Assembly: GCA_002239065.1 (NCBI GenBank)
Contig: MPNO01000008.1
Location: 53,633-117,632 of the forward strand
Source of the DNA: Defluviicoccus sp. bin129
GTDB lineage: Bacteria > Pseudomonadota > Alphaproteobacteria > MPNO01
Direction of reading: 5' to 3'
Length of the DNA stretch: 64,000 nucleotides
Shown: positions 28,390-36,415 of the stretch, in pieces
How positions within the stretch are numbered: the stretch's first letter is position 1
How the letters are laid out: every line of letters starts with the position of its first letter
Notes under the pieces: generated by a model
The model's input: the letters and a program-made list of their open reading frames with translations, nothing else
Database searches by the model: none
What the model was told of the DNA's origin: nothing
Position numbers and translations under genes: made by a program

Positions 28390-28782
28390 ATGTTCAAAGC
28401 GATGAATCCGGCAGGCGTATGCCCGCCCTTCCGCCACTACGTCCACTCCATCGAAGTCCCCGCCAACGCGCGCTGGCTGGTGGTCTCGGGCCAGGTCGGC
28501 ACGCTGCCCGACGGCACCATCCCGGACGGGGTCGAGGCCCAGACGGAGGCGGCGTGGAACAATGTCGCGAAGATCCTCGAAGCCAACGGGATGGGGATCG
28601 GGGACATCGTGATGGTCACCCAGTACCTCACCCGGGTGGAGGACCGGGACGCCCATATGGCGATCCGCAACCGGTTCCTCGGCGACCACAAGCCGACCTC
28701 GACGCTGCTCTTCGTCTCGGCGCTGGCCCAGCCGGAGATGGTCGTGGAGGTCGAGATCAAGGCCGCGCAAGCCGTCGACTGA
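28390..28782 (+). CDS. RidA/Rid-family protein, third copy, lacking the active-site arginine
   Basis: A 130-residue Rid-family protein (PANARWLVVSGQVG, AWNNVAKILEANGMGIGDIV, VEVEIKAA). The segment that carries arginine in RidA deaminases reads PTSTLLFVSALAQPEMVVEV here, with no Arg, as in the neighbouring copy at 26354. The start ATG was placed at 28390, 5 bp after the hydrolase stop; the longer open frame upstream overlaps the hydrolase and is not real. Probably co-translated with the hydrolase. Confidence 0.85.
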   Translation: MFKAMNPAGVCPPFRHYVHSIEVPANARWLVVSGQVGTLPDGTIPDGVEAQTEAAWNNVAKILEANGMGIGDIVMVTQYLTRVEDRDAHMAIRNRFLGDHKPTSTLLFVSALAQPEMVVEVEIKAAQAVD

Positions 28783-28803
28783 GCGCGCCCCCGCGTATCC
28801 CGG

Positions 28804-30015
28804 ATGGCGATGGCCGTCCCGCCGGTCGCCCTGGTCGCCGCGTTCTGCCTCGCGCTGACCGGCGTCAACCTGTCCTTCATGGTGGTCGCGGCGCTGCTGC
28901 CGACCCTGATCGAGGCATGGTCGCTCAGCGATATCGAGGCGGGCTGGCTGGGCGGCATCTTCTTCGCGGGCTATATCGCCACCGTCCCGGTGCTGTCGAG
29001 CCTCGCGGACCGGATCGACCCGCGGCGCATCTATCTCGGATCGGCCCTGATCGGGGTGGCGGCGTCTCTCGGGTTCGCGGCGTTCGCGGACGGGTTCTGG
29101 TCGGCGCTGTTGTGGCGCTTCTTCGCCGGCGTCGGACTCGCCGGGACCTACATGCCGGGGCTCAAGGCGATGAGCGACAACCTGCCCGACGCGATGCGCT
29201 CGCGCGCGTCGGGCTACTACGCGTCAGTCTTCGCCATCGGCTCGGCGCTCTCCTTCATCGTCGGCGGCGAGGCGGCGGCGGGATGGGGCTGGCGCTGGGC
29301 GTTCGTGGTCGCCGGACTCGGCTTCGCGCTCGCGTTTCTGCTGATCTTTGTGATCCTTCCCCGGCAGGCGGCGGATGCGCGCGGCGCGCCCGGCCCGTTC
29401 GAAATCCGGCCGATCTTCGCGAACCGGGGGGTGATGGCCTATGTGCTCGCGAATTTCGGCGGTCTGTTCGAATCGGTGGGGCTGCGGACCTGGCTCGTCC
29501 CCTATCTGGTTTTCCTTCTCGATCGCCCGGGCCAGGAGCCCGCCTTCCTCTCGCCGACCTCCATCGCGGCCGGAATCGCCTTCATCGGCGTGGCCGGGGC
29601 GGTCGCCATATCGGAGCTCGGCGAGCGCTTCGGCATCCGGACCGTGATGATCGGCGCCGCGATCGCCTCTTTCGCCGTCGCCATCGTCACCGGGGCGGCG
29701 GTGGGGCTCGATTACTGGCTCGTCGTGGTGCTGCTCGCCGCCTGCGCGGTGCTCAATTACGGGCGGAACGGGCCGACGACGACGGGCGCGCTGCTCAATG
29801 CCGACCCCAGGCTCCAGGGCACCACGATGGGGATCTTCGCCTTCATCGGCTTCGCCGGCGCGCTGGTCGGGCCGGTCGCCTTCGGGACGGCGCTCGAAGC
29901 GGCCGGCGGGCGCGAGGACCCCGCCGCCTGGATCTGGAGCTTCGCCGCCGTCGCTATGGGCGCGGCGCTGACCGCCGCCGCGGTCGCCGGCCTCGCCCGG
30001 GGGAGGTCGAAATGA
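28804..30015 (+). CDS. MFS transporter
   Basis: A 403-residue major facilitator with about 12 hydrophobic helices. The first-half loop motif SLADRIDPRRIYLG after helix 2 corresponds to the MFS signature GxLaDrxGrR. It is 21 bp after a Rid-family gene and 57 bp before an SDR gene on the same strand, so it is likely to move the compound handled by these enzymes. The direction of transport and the substrate are unknown. Confidence 0.88.
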   Translation: MAMAVPPVALVAAFCLALTGVNLSFMVVAALLPTLIEAWSLSDIEAGWLGGIFFAGYIATVPVLSSLADRIDPRRIYLGSALIGVAASLGFAAFADGFWSALLWRFFAGVGLAGTYMPGLKAMSDNLPDAMRSRASGYYASVFAIGSALSFIVGGEAAAGWGWRWAFVVAGLGFALAFLLIFVILPRQAADARGAPGPFEIRPIFANRGVMAYVLANFGGLFESVGLRTWLVPYLVFLLDRPGQEPAFLSPTSIAAGIAFIGVAGAVAISELGERFGIRTVMIGAAIASFAVAIVTGAAVGLDYWLVVVLLAACAVLNYGRNGPTTTGALLNADPRLQGTTMGIFAFIGFAGALVGPVAFGTALEAAGGREDPAAWIWSFAAVAMGAALTAAAVAGLARGRSK

Positions 30016-30072
30016 CGGGTGGCGGCTCCTTGCCCCGATGAGCAAACTGGCGCGGACTTCGAGCGAGGAGCA

Positions 30073-30798
30073 ATGACCAGGCCTGCAGCGATCGTCGTCG
30101 GCGCGGGCGATGCGACCGGCGGCGCGGTGGCGCGGCGGTTCGCGCGCGGCGGCTACGCGACCTGCCCGGTCCGGCGCAAGCGCGAGAACCTGGACGGCCT
30201 CGTCGCCGAGATCGAGGCCGATGGCGGGATCGTGCATCCGTTCGGCGCCGATGCGCGCAACGAGGACGCGGTGGTCGCGCTGTTCGACGAGATCGAGGCC
30301 GATATCGGCCCGGTCGAGGTGGCGGTGTTCAACATCGGCGCCAATTCGACCGGCAGCATCCTGGAGGAGACGGCAAGGCGCTATTTCAAGATGTGGGAGC
30401 TCTCCTGCTTCGCGGGCTTCCTGACCGGCCGCGAGGCGGCGCGGCGGATGACACCCCGCGAACGCGGCACCATCATCTTCACCGGCGCGACCGCGAGCCT
30501 GCGGGGGCGCGAGCGCTTCGCCGGTTTCGCCGGGGCCAAGCATGCCCTGCGCGCGCTCGCCCAGAGCATGGCGCGCGAGCTGGCGCCGAAGAACATCCAC
30601 GTCGCCCATGTCGTGGTCGACGGGGCGATCGACACCGCGTTCGTTCGCTCCAACTTCCCCGACCGCTACGCGCTCAAGGAGCAGGACGGCATCGTCAACC
30701 CGGACCACATCGCGGAAATCTACTGGCAGCTCCACATGCAGCCTCGCGATGCCTGGACCTTCGAGATGGACCTCAGACCCTGGATGGAGCCCTGGTAG
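30073..30798 (+). CDS. SDR family protein, atypical (Phe in place of catalytic Tyr)
   Basis: A 241-residue SDR-fold protein with a variant nucleotide motif VGAGDATGGAVARRFAR (residues 9-25). The active-site stretch reads RFAGFAGAKHALRALAQSM: Lys156 is kept but the YxxxK tyrosine position is Phe152. Related atypical SDRs with a FAxxK-like core exist, so this may be a family trait rather than decay. The ATG at 30073 has GAGCGAGGAGC upstream; an 18-residue in-frame extension lacks a ribosome site. The isomerase-like gene follows after 4 bp. Confidence 0.82.
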   Translation: MTRPAAIVVGAGDATGGAVARRFARGGYATCPVRRKRENLDGLVAEIEADGGIVHPFGADARNEDAVVALFDEIEADIGPVEVAVFNIGANSTGSILEETARRYFKMWELSCFAGFLTGREAARRMTPRERGTIIFTGATASLRGRERFAGFAGAKHALRALAQSMARELAPKNIHVAHVVVDGAIDTAFVRSNFPDRYALKEQDGIVNPDHIAEIYWQLHMQPRDAWTFEMDLRPWMEPW

Positions 30799-30802
30799 GA
30801 CA

Positions 30803-31414
30803 ATGACGGTAAAGGTTGAATTCCACTTCGATTTCGGCAGCCCCAACGCCTATCTCAGCCACTGCGTGATCCCCGGGATCGAGCGCCGGACGGGTGCGCG
30901 CTTCGCCTATGTGCCGATCCTGCTGGGCGGCGTGTTCAAGCTCACCAACAACCGCCCGCCGATGGACCAGACCGCGGGGGTGAAGAACAAGTCGGAATAC
31001 GCGCGGATCGAGACCGACCGCTTCATCCGCCGCCACGGGATCGCCAACTACAGCTGGAACCCGCATTTCCCGGTCAACACGCTGCGCATCATGCGCGGCG
31101 CCGTCGCGGCGGAGATGGACGGCTGGCTCGACCGCTACGTCGCCGCCGTGTTCCGCCACATGTGGGAAGAGTCGAGGAAGATGGACGAGCCGGAGGTCAT
31201 CGTTTCCGCCCTCGACGGGGACGGCATCGACGGCGCGGCCCTGCTGGAGCGGACCGGGGACCAGGCGGTCAAGGACAAGCTGCTCGCCAACACCGAGGCC
31301 TCGGTCGCGCGCGGCGGCTTCGGCAGCCCGACCTTCTTCGTCGGCGAGGAAATCTTCTTCGGCAAGGACCGCCTCGGCGACGTCGAGGCCGAGATCGCCG
31401 AAGCCTCGCGCTAG
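30803..31414 (+). CDS. DsbA-family 2-hydroxychromene-2-carboxylate isomerase-like protein
   Basis: A 203-residue protein of the kappa-class glutathione transferase/2-hydroxychromene-2-carboxylate isomerase group. It opens VEFHFDFGSPNAYLSH, with the catalytic-type Ser in FGSP, and has GGFGSPTFFVGEEIFFGKDRL near the C-terminus. Family members isomerise hydroxychromene carboxylates in naphthalene degradation using glutathione, but many relatives have unknown substrates. ATG at 30803 follows GGTAGGAC, 4 bp after the SDR stop. Its TAG stop overlaps the first bases of the palindromic element at 31413. Confidence 0.87.
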   Translation: MTVKVEFHFDFGSPNAYLSHCVIPGIERRTGARFAYVPILLGGVFKLTNNRPPMDQTAGVKNKSEYARIETDRFIRRHGIANYSWNPHFPVNTLRIMRGAVAAEMDGWLDRYVAAVFRHMWEESRKMDEPEVIVSALDGDGIDGAALLERTGDQAVKDKLLANTEASVARGGFGSPTFFVGEEIFFGKDRLGDVEAEIAEASR

Positions 31415-31679
31415 CCCGGACTTCTCACCACCGTCATGGCCTGCGCGGCGCTGTCCGGCCGACAGGGCAGGAGAGGCGCGCAGCGCGATGCGGGGACATC
31501 GGGCAAGCGCCTCGACGCACCCTGTCGGCCGGAGAGCGCCGCCCGAAGGGTCGCGCCCAGGCGCCCGCCCGCTGCGTCGCGGGCCTTAACCGTAGTCCCC
31601 GCTACGCTTTTCGGCCCGCTCCTGGCGGGCGGGCGCCTGGGCGCGACGCAGGCCGTGACGGTGGTGAGAAGTCCGGGCT
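31413..31679. repeat. Three-stem palindromic element between convergent genes (possible MITE-like repeat)
   Basis: Outer arms of 33 bases, 31413-31445 and 31647-31679, are reverse complements with a single mismatch (AGCCCGGACTTCTCACCACC at the left edge). Inside are two further stems: 31447-31467 with 31520-31540 (21 bases, one mismatch) and 31550-31572 with 31625-31647 (23 bases, no mismatch). A small hairpin around 31577-31620 lies in the last loop. The whole would fold as a three-way junction, as RNA or as cruciform DNA. It fills the entire gap between a rightward isomerase gene and a leftward ubiD gene. Confidence 0.8.
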
Positions 31680-31687
31680 GGCCCGCC

Positions 31688-33193
31688 CTACGGCGCCTCC
31701 CCGCCCTCCAGCAGGTAGCCGAACTTCTCGCGCGCCCGGCGCGCGACCTCCTGGGTCGGCGCGTTCACCGGCGGGAAGGAGTCCTTCCAGTGGAACGGCC
31801 GGCAGGCGTCGATGATCGCCCGGCTGTTGGTCATGTTGCCCTTGGCCTTTTCCTCGGGCGGGATGCGCGGGTCGAGCGGCGTCGACCAGGCGTCCTTGAT
31901 GATGTCGATCGAGGTCGCCGGGTCCGACCGGGTGATCATCGCCCAGGTCATCTCCTCGAGATTGGAGATGTCGACATCCTCGTCCGTGACGACGACGTAT
32001 TTGCCGGCATAGGCGCCGACATGGCACATCGCGGCGACGTGGCCGGCCTGCTTGGCGTGGCCCGGGTAGCGCTGCCTGATGGCGACGGCGAGCAGCATCC
32101 GGCTGTTGCCGACCTCATGCGCCCAGGCGGCGCTCACATCGGGCACGCCCGCCTTCTCGATCGCGTCGCGCAGCATCGCCGAGCGGGTCACCGCGCGGTA
32201 GCGGCACATCTCGTCGGGCGGGCGCTGCGGCGGGCAGCCGAGGATGATCGGGTTGTTGCGGTGGTAGACCGCCTTGACGTGCATCACCGGCTCCGGCCGC
32301 ATGTCGGAGCCGTAATAGCCGGTCCATTCGCCGAACGGTCCCTCGGGGCGGCGCTCCTCGGGATCGACGAAGCCCTCGAGCACGATCTCGGCGTCGGCCG
32401 GGAACGGGATGCCGGTATGGCGGCCCCTGACGACCTTGAGCGGCTCGCCCCGCATGGCGCCGACGATGTCGTATTCGCAGACGCCGGGCGGCATCTCGGT
32501 GCAGGCGGTGAGGAACGTCATCGGATCGCCGCCGACCACGATCACGCTGGGCATCGGCTCGCCGCGCGCGAGATACTTGTCGCGATGCACGCGGCCGTGC
32601 TTGCCGGGGGAGATGTAGTAGCCGACCGTCCGTTCGTCCTGCACCATCACCCGGTAGGTGCCGAGATTCATCCAGCCGGTGTCGGGATCGACGGTGACGT
32701 CGTAGCTTCCGGTGCCGATATAGTGGCCGCCGTCGTCGGGGTGCCAGAACGGCGCCGGGAACCGGCCGAGGTCCACGTCGTCGCCCTCGAACACGTTCTC
32801 GGTGACCGGCCCGTCCTCCACCGTCTCGTAGGGGATCGGGATCATGTCCTTGAGCTGGGCGGCGTAATAGGCCTCGCTGAGCTCGATCTTGGAGAGCTCG
32901 GTCGGAAAGCCGAGCGTCATGTTCTTGCGCTTGCCGCCAAAGAAATTGACCAGCACGCGATAGCCCGGCTCGTGGCCGGGGATCTCGTCGAACACGACGC
33001 AGTCGGCCTCGTCGGAGTGCATCACGAGCTCGGCCGCCTGGCCGATGTCGGCGTCCTTGCCGAGCCCCTTCGCGACCGTGACCTCGCCCAGCTTCTCGGC
33101 CTCGGCCAGCCACTCGCGCAGATCGGCATAGGGCAGCACCGCCCGCAGATTGCCGCCCGTCCGGGCTACCGCGTCGCGCGCAGTCTCGGCCAT
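31688..33193 (-). CDS. UbiD family (prenyl-FMN dependent) decarboxylase
   Basis: A 501-residue UbiD-family (de)carboxylase. The catalytic residues of the family can be placed: Glu284 and Glu289 in EGPFGE, and Arg181 in NLGTYRVMV. Such enzymes reversibly decarboxylate aromatic or unsaturated acids using prenylated FMN. No ubiX homologue (the cofactor maker) is seen in the window. GCCGGAC precedes the ATG weakly. A second, divergent UbiD at 37836-39242 shares EGPFGE but little else. Its substrate is not readable. Confidence 0.9.
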   Translation of the reverse strand: MAETARDAVARTGGNLRAVLPYADLREWLAEAEKLGEVTVAKGLGKDADIGQAAELVMHSDEADCVVFDEIPGHEPGYRVLVNFFGGKRKNMTLGFPTELSKIELSEAYYAAQLKDMIPIPYETVEDGPVTENVFEGDDVDLGRFPAPFWHPDDGGHYIGTGSYDVTVDPDTGWMNLGTYRVMVQDERTVGYYISPGKHGRVHRDKYLARGEPMPSVIVVGGDPMTFLTACTEMPPGVCEYDIVGAMRGEPLKVVRGRHTGIPFPADAEIVLEGFVDPEERRPEGPFGEWTGYYGSDMRPEPVMHVKAVYHRNNPIILGCPPQRPPDEMCRYRAVTRSAMLRDAIEKAGVPDVSAAWAHEVGNSRMLLAVAIRQRYPGHAKQAGHVAAMCHVGAYAGKYVVVTDEDVDISNLEEMTWAMITRSDPATSIDIIKDAWSTPLDPRIPPEEKAKGNMTNSRAIIDACRPFHWKDSFPPVNAPTQEVARRAREKFGYLLEGGEAP

Positions 33194-33282
33194 GTCCGGC
33201 TCCTCGGATGTTCTCGGAATGCTTCGGGATCGACGCGTTTATAGGCGCGCCGCGGCGGATCGGCAAGCGAGGGGGGCGCCCC

Positions 33283-33388
33283 TCGATACGCGGCTTCGCT
33301 GCCACTCGGGATGAGGGAGGTTTCTTGCCTGCCTACAACCCATCTCTCACCCTGAGTAGCCCCGGACTCGATCCGGGGCGTATCGAAG
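33283..33388. repeat. Dispersed intergenic hairpin repeat, copy 2
   Basis: This matches the reverse complement of the repeat at 2697-2790: CTCGGGATGAGG near 33305, GAGTAGCCCCGGACTCGATC near 33354, then GGGGCGTATCGAA. CCCCGGACTCGATCCGGGG is a perfect hairpin. It occupies the space between the start of ubiD (leftward) and the end of the phosphorylase gene (leftward). It is translatable in several frames but is not a gene. Confidence 0.7.
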
Positions 33389-33401
33389 AACGCACCACTC
33401 C

Positions 33402-34931
33402 TCACCCGACGGCGATCTCGTACCCGCTCCCCTGCTCCGCGTAACCAGCCGCCTCGGCGAGGTCGGCCTGCTCCTCGGCGTGGATGCGGTAGAGCGGCTC
33501 GCCCGCCTCGACCCTGTCGCCGCGCTGCCTGAACAGGTCGATTCCGGCGGATTTCTCGAGCGGCGCGCCGGCGCGGCGCGCGATGCCGGCGATGCGGTAG
33601 CAGTCGATGGCGGCGACCGTTCCACTCCGTTCCGCCGCGACCTCTCTGGTCAGCCTGCCCGGGCCGGGCGGGTCGGGGTTGCGCCCCTGGGCGTCGATCA
33701 GCCGTTCCATCGCGCGCGCCGCCGCGCCGCTCTCGAGCAGGGTTTCGGCGCGTTCGCGGGGCTCGGCCATGCCGGCGAAGGCGAGCACCCGGGCGGCCAG
33801 CATCAGCGCCTTGTCGCGCAGATCGGCCGGCGCATCCGGATCGCCGGCCAGCACCTTCGCCACGTCGCGCGCTTCGAGCGCCGGACCGACGCCGCGGCCG
33901 ATGGGCTGGCTGCCGTCGGTGATCTCGCAGCGCGCGGCGATGCCGAGCCCCTCCGCGGTGACCGCGAACAGCCGGGCGAGCGCGTCCGCCTCCGCCCGCG
34001 TCGCCACCTTGGCGGTCGGCCCGACCGGGATGTCGAACACGATATGGGTGACGCCGAGCGCCGCCTTCTTTGACAGGATCGAGGAGACCGAGAGCCGGTC
34101 CGAGACGATGCCGAGCGGACGGGTGACGGCGTTCATCACGTCGTCGATCGGCGAATGGCTGAGCCGGCCGTTCCAGACGATGCACCCGCCCACCTCGGAG
34201 ACCACGCGCCGCACCTCGTCGGCGTCGAGATCGACCCTGGCCAGCACCTCCATCGCGTCCGCCGTGCCGGCGGGCGAGGTGATCGCGCGCGAGGCGGCCT
34301 TGGGGATGGTGAGCCCGTGCGCGACCACGATGGGGACCACGACCATGGTGACCCGGGTCCCCGGGATGCCGCCCATCGAGTGCTTGTCGACCACCATCCC
34401 GTCCGGCCAGACGATTTTCGCCGAGCGCCCGGCCCGCGCGCTCGCGAAGGCGATCACCTCGTCGTCGTCGAGGGTCTGCGCGGCGGCGACCAGGAATCCG
34501 GCCGTCTCGCGCCCGGCATAGCGCCCGGCCACCATGTCCTCGACCACGGCGTCGACGTCCGCGTCGCCGAGGCGGCGGCCGGCGATCCGGGCCCGGAGCG
34601 CCGCCCGGCTGGCCGGCTCGGGGGGGGGGGCGGCGGGGGGCGGGGCGGCCGCCCCGCGGGCCGGCTCGGGGGCGCGGCGGATGGTGACCGGCGCGCCCTC
34701 CTGGAGGCCGAGAAGCGCGAAGGCATGCGCCGACAGCGCCAGCGCGTCCGGGGCGACCAGCGCCGCGTCGTCGACCAGGTTCAGCGCGCATGTGACGGCG
34801 CGCCCGCCGCCCGCCACCTCGACCTTGCGCGGGCCGAGGAAGCTCTCGGCGGCGTATGCCGTGCAGCCCCGGTTGAGATAGGCGACCGGCTCGCGCCAGG
34901 TGTCGATGGCGAGCCTGGCGAGCCTAAGCAT
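33402..34931 (-). CDS. Archaeal-type thymidine/AMP phosphorylase family protein
   Basis: A 509-residue nucleoside (monophosphate) phosphorylase. The VDKHSMGGIPGTRVTMVVVP block at residues 181-200 and the SRAITSPAGTADAMEVLA block match the archaeal AMP phosphorylase/DeoA type, not the E. coli DeoA KHSTGGVGD form. An N-terminal domain of about 85 residues, also typical of the archaeal type, is joined by a Pro/Ala linker (residues 88-107) encoded by G/C homopolymers. Archaeal AMP phosphorylase releases ribose-1,5-bisphosphate from NMPs. It overlaps phnN by 8 bp. Confidence 0.88.
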   Translation of the reverse strand: MLRLARLAIDTWREPVAYLNRGCTAYAAESFLGPRKVEVAGGGRAVTCALNLVDDAALVAPDALALSAHAFALLGLQEGAPVTIRRAPEPARGAAAPPPAAPPPEPASRAALRARIAGRRLGDADVDAVVEDMVAGRYAGRETAGFLVAAAQTLDDDEVIAFASARAGRSAKIVWPDGMVVDKHSMGGIPGTRVTMVVVPIVVAHGLTIPKAASRAITSPAGTADAMEVLARVDLDADEVRRVVSEVGGCIVWNGRLSHSPIDDVMNAVTRPLGIVSDRLSVSSILSKKAALGVTHIVFDIPVGPTAKVATRAEADALARLFAVTAEGLGIAARCEITDGSQPIGRGVGPALEARDVAKVLAGDPDAPADLRDKALMLAARVLAFAGMAEPRERAETLLESGAAARAMERLIDAQGRNPDPPGPGRLTREVAAERSGTVAAIDCYRIAGIARRAGAPLEKSAGIDLFRQRGDRVEAGEPLYRIHAEEQADLAEAAGYAEQGSGYEIAVG

Positions 34932-35472
34932 CGCTCAACGCGGCGAGGAGGCGGGCGATGCCGGCCGCCGGCGTGCCGTCGTTGACGACCCGGCGTATCG
35001 TCACCCTGTCGGGAAAGGAGGGGCCTTCCCGGGCGAGCCGCCGGGCGGCGTCGGCCCGGTCCTCGCGACCGCGCTTCGCGAGACGGTCTGCGAGCAGCGC
35101 CGGCGGGGCGGAGATTTCCACGATCACCGCGGGACACGCGCGTTCGGCAATTTCCGCGAGGATGGTCCGCGAGACATTGGCGACGACATGCCGCCCGGAT
35201 TCGAGCGCAGCCGGAATGCACGCCGGCAGCCCGTATGCGAGCCCGTGCGCCCGCCAGCTGGCGAAGAACCCGCCTTCCGCCTCGCGTTCGGCGAAGGCCT
35301 CGGGCGACACCGCCTCGTGGTCTTCCCCGCCCGCCGCCGCCGGCCGGGTGATCGCGCGGCGCGGGAAGACGTAGGCGCCGCCCGGCTCCAGCGCCGCGCG
35401 CGCGCCCGCGAGCAGCGTGTCCTTGCCGGCGCCGCTCGGCCCGACGACGAGGAAGAGCGTGCCGCGCGCCAT
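34924..35472 (-). CDS. phnN: Ribose 1,5-bisphosphate phosphokinase PhnN
   Basis: A 182-residue P-loop kinase of the guanylate-kinase fold, with Walker A GPSGAGKDT at residues 11-19 and VFPRRAITRPAAAGGEDHE, the usual PhnN segment. It phosphorylates ribose-1,5-bisphosphate with ATP to give PRPP. No C-P lyase genes are nearby, so a role in phosphonate use is unlikely here. It is 4 bp after nadC and overlaps the phosphorylase gene by 8 bp, so the three are tightly coupled. Confidence 0.9.
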   Translation of the reverse strand: MARGTLFLVVGPSGAGKDTLLAGARAALEPGGAYVFPRRAITRPAAAGGEDHEAVSPEAFAEREAEGGFFASWRAHGLAYGLPACIPAALESGRHVVANVSRTILAEIAERACPAVIVEISAPPALLADRLAKRGREDRADAARRLAREGPSFPDRVTIRRVVNDGTPAAGIARLLAALSDA

Positions 35473-35476
35473 CGGC

Positions 35477-36352
35477 TCAGGCGGAGATGGTCACGTCGAG
35501 GCCGATATCGGCGGCCGGCGCCGACTGGGTCATGCGCCCGACCGAGATGTAGTCGACCCCGCTCTCGGCCTTCTCGCGGATGGTTTCCAGCGTGATCCCG
35601 CCGGAGGCCTCGATCTCGCACCGCCCGGCGACGATCGCGACCGCCTCGCGCATGGTGTCCGCGTCCATGTTGTCGAGCAGGATCACGTCGGCGCGCGCGT
35701 CCGCCGCCTCGCGCACCTGGTCGAGCGTGTCGCATTCGATCTCGATCTTGGTGAGCGAGGGGGTGAGCGCCCGCGCGCGGGCCATCGCCGCGGCGATCGA
35801 GCCGCAGACCGCGATGTGGTTGTCCTTGACCAGCAGCCCGTCGTCGAGCCGGATGCGGTGGTTGCGCGCCCCGCCTACGCAGGAGGCGTATTTGGAGAGC
35901 GCGCGGTAGCCGGGGATGGTCTTGCGCGTGTCGATCAGCGTCGCGCCCGTCCCCTCGACCAGCCTGGCGTATTCCGCCGTCCGCGTGGCGATCCCGGTCA
36001 GCAGCTGGAACAGGTTGAGCGCCGTCCGCTCGGCCGTCAGCAGCCCGCGCGCCGGCCCCTCGACGCGCGCCAGCGTCGCGCCCGCCGCCGCCCTCGCGCC
36101 GTCCGGCATCAGCGCCTCGGTCGCGCAGCCGGGCTCGTGGAAGCGCATGATCTCGAGCGCGAGCTCGACGCCGCAGACCACCACGTCGTGGCGCGTGTTC
36201 ATCACGAACCGCGCCGTGGCGTCCTCCGGGATCAGGAAGTCGGTGGTGATGTCGCCCCGCCCGATATCCTCGGCGAGCCAGCCGGCATACATCTGCTCGC
36301 GCTCTTCCTTGCGCGGCAGCAGCGCCCGCATGTCGAGATCGTCCGGCCGCAT
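35477..36352 (-). CDS. nadC: Nicotinate-nucleotide pyrophosphorylase (carboxylating)
   Basis: A 291-residue NadC (quinolinate phosphoribosyltransferase), which makes nicotinate mononucleotide from quinolinate and PRPP with loss of CO2 and PPi. Conserved residues are visible in TRKTIPGYRALSKYA, NHRIRLDDGLLVKDNH, ILLDNMD and EASGGITLETI. nadA and nadB are not next to it. Its genomic partners are a PRPP-making kinase and a phosphorylase, an arrangement that could feed its PRPP need. The MFS gene upstream on the same strand ends 63 bp away. Confidence 0.93.
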   Translation of the reverse strand: MRPDDLDMRALLPRKEEREQMYAGWLAEDIGRGDITTDFLIPEDATARFVMNTRHDVVVCGVELALEIMRFHEPGCATEALMPDGARAAAGATLARVEGPARGLLTAERTALNLFQLLTGIATRTAEYARLVEGTGATLIDTRKTIPGYRALSKYASCVGGARNHRIRLDDGLLVKDNHIAVCGSIAAAMARARALTPSLTKIEIECDTLDQVREAADARADVILLDNMDADTMREAVAIVAGRCEIEASGGITLETIREKAESGVDYISVGRMTQSAPAADIGLDVTISA

Positions 36353-36415
36353 GGCCCTCCTCCGGCTGTCCCCGAAATACCTACGCGAACCGATTTGTCG
36401 GGTAAAGCGGGCGCC

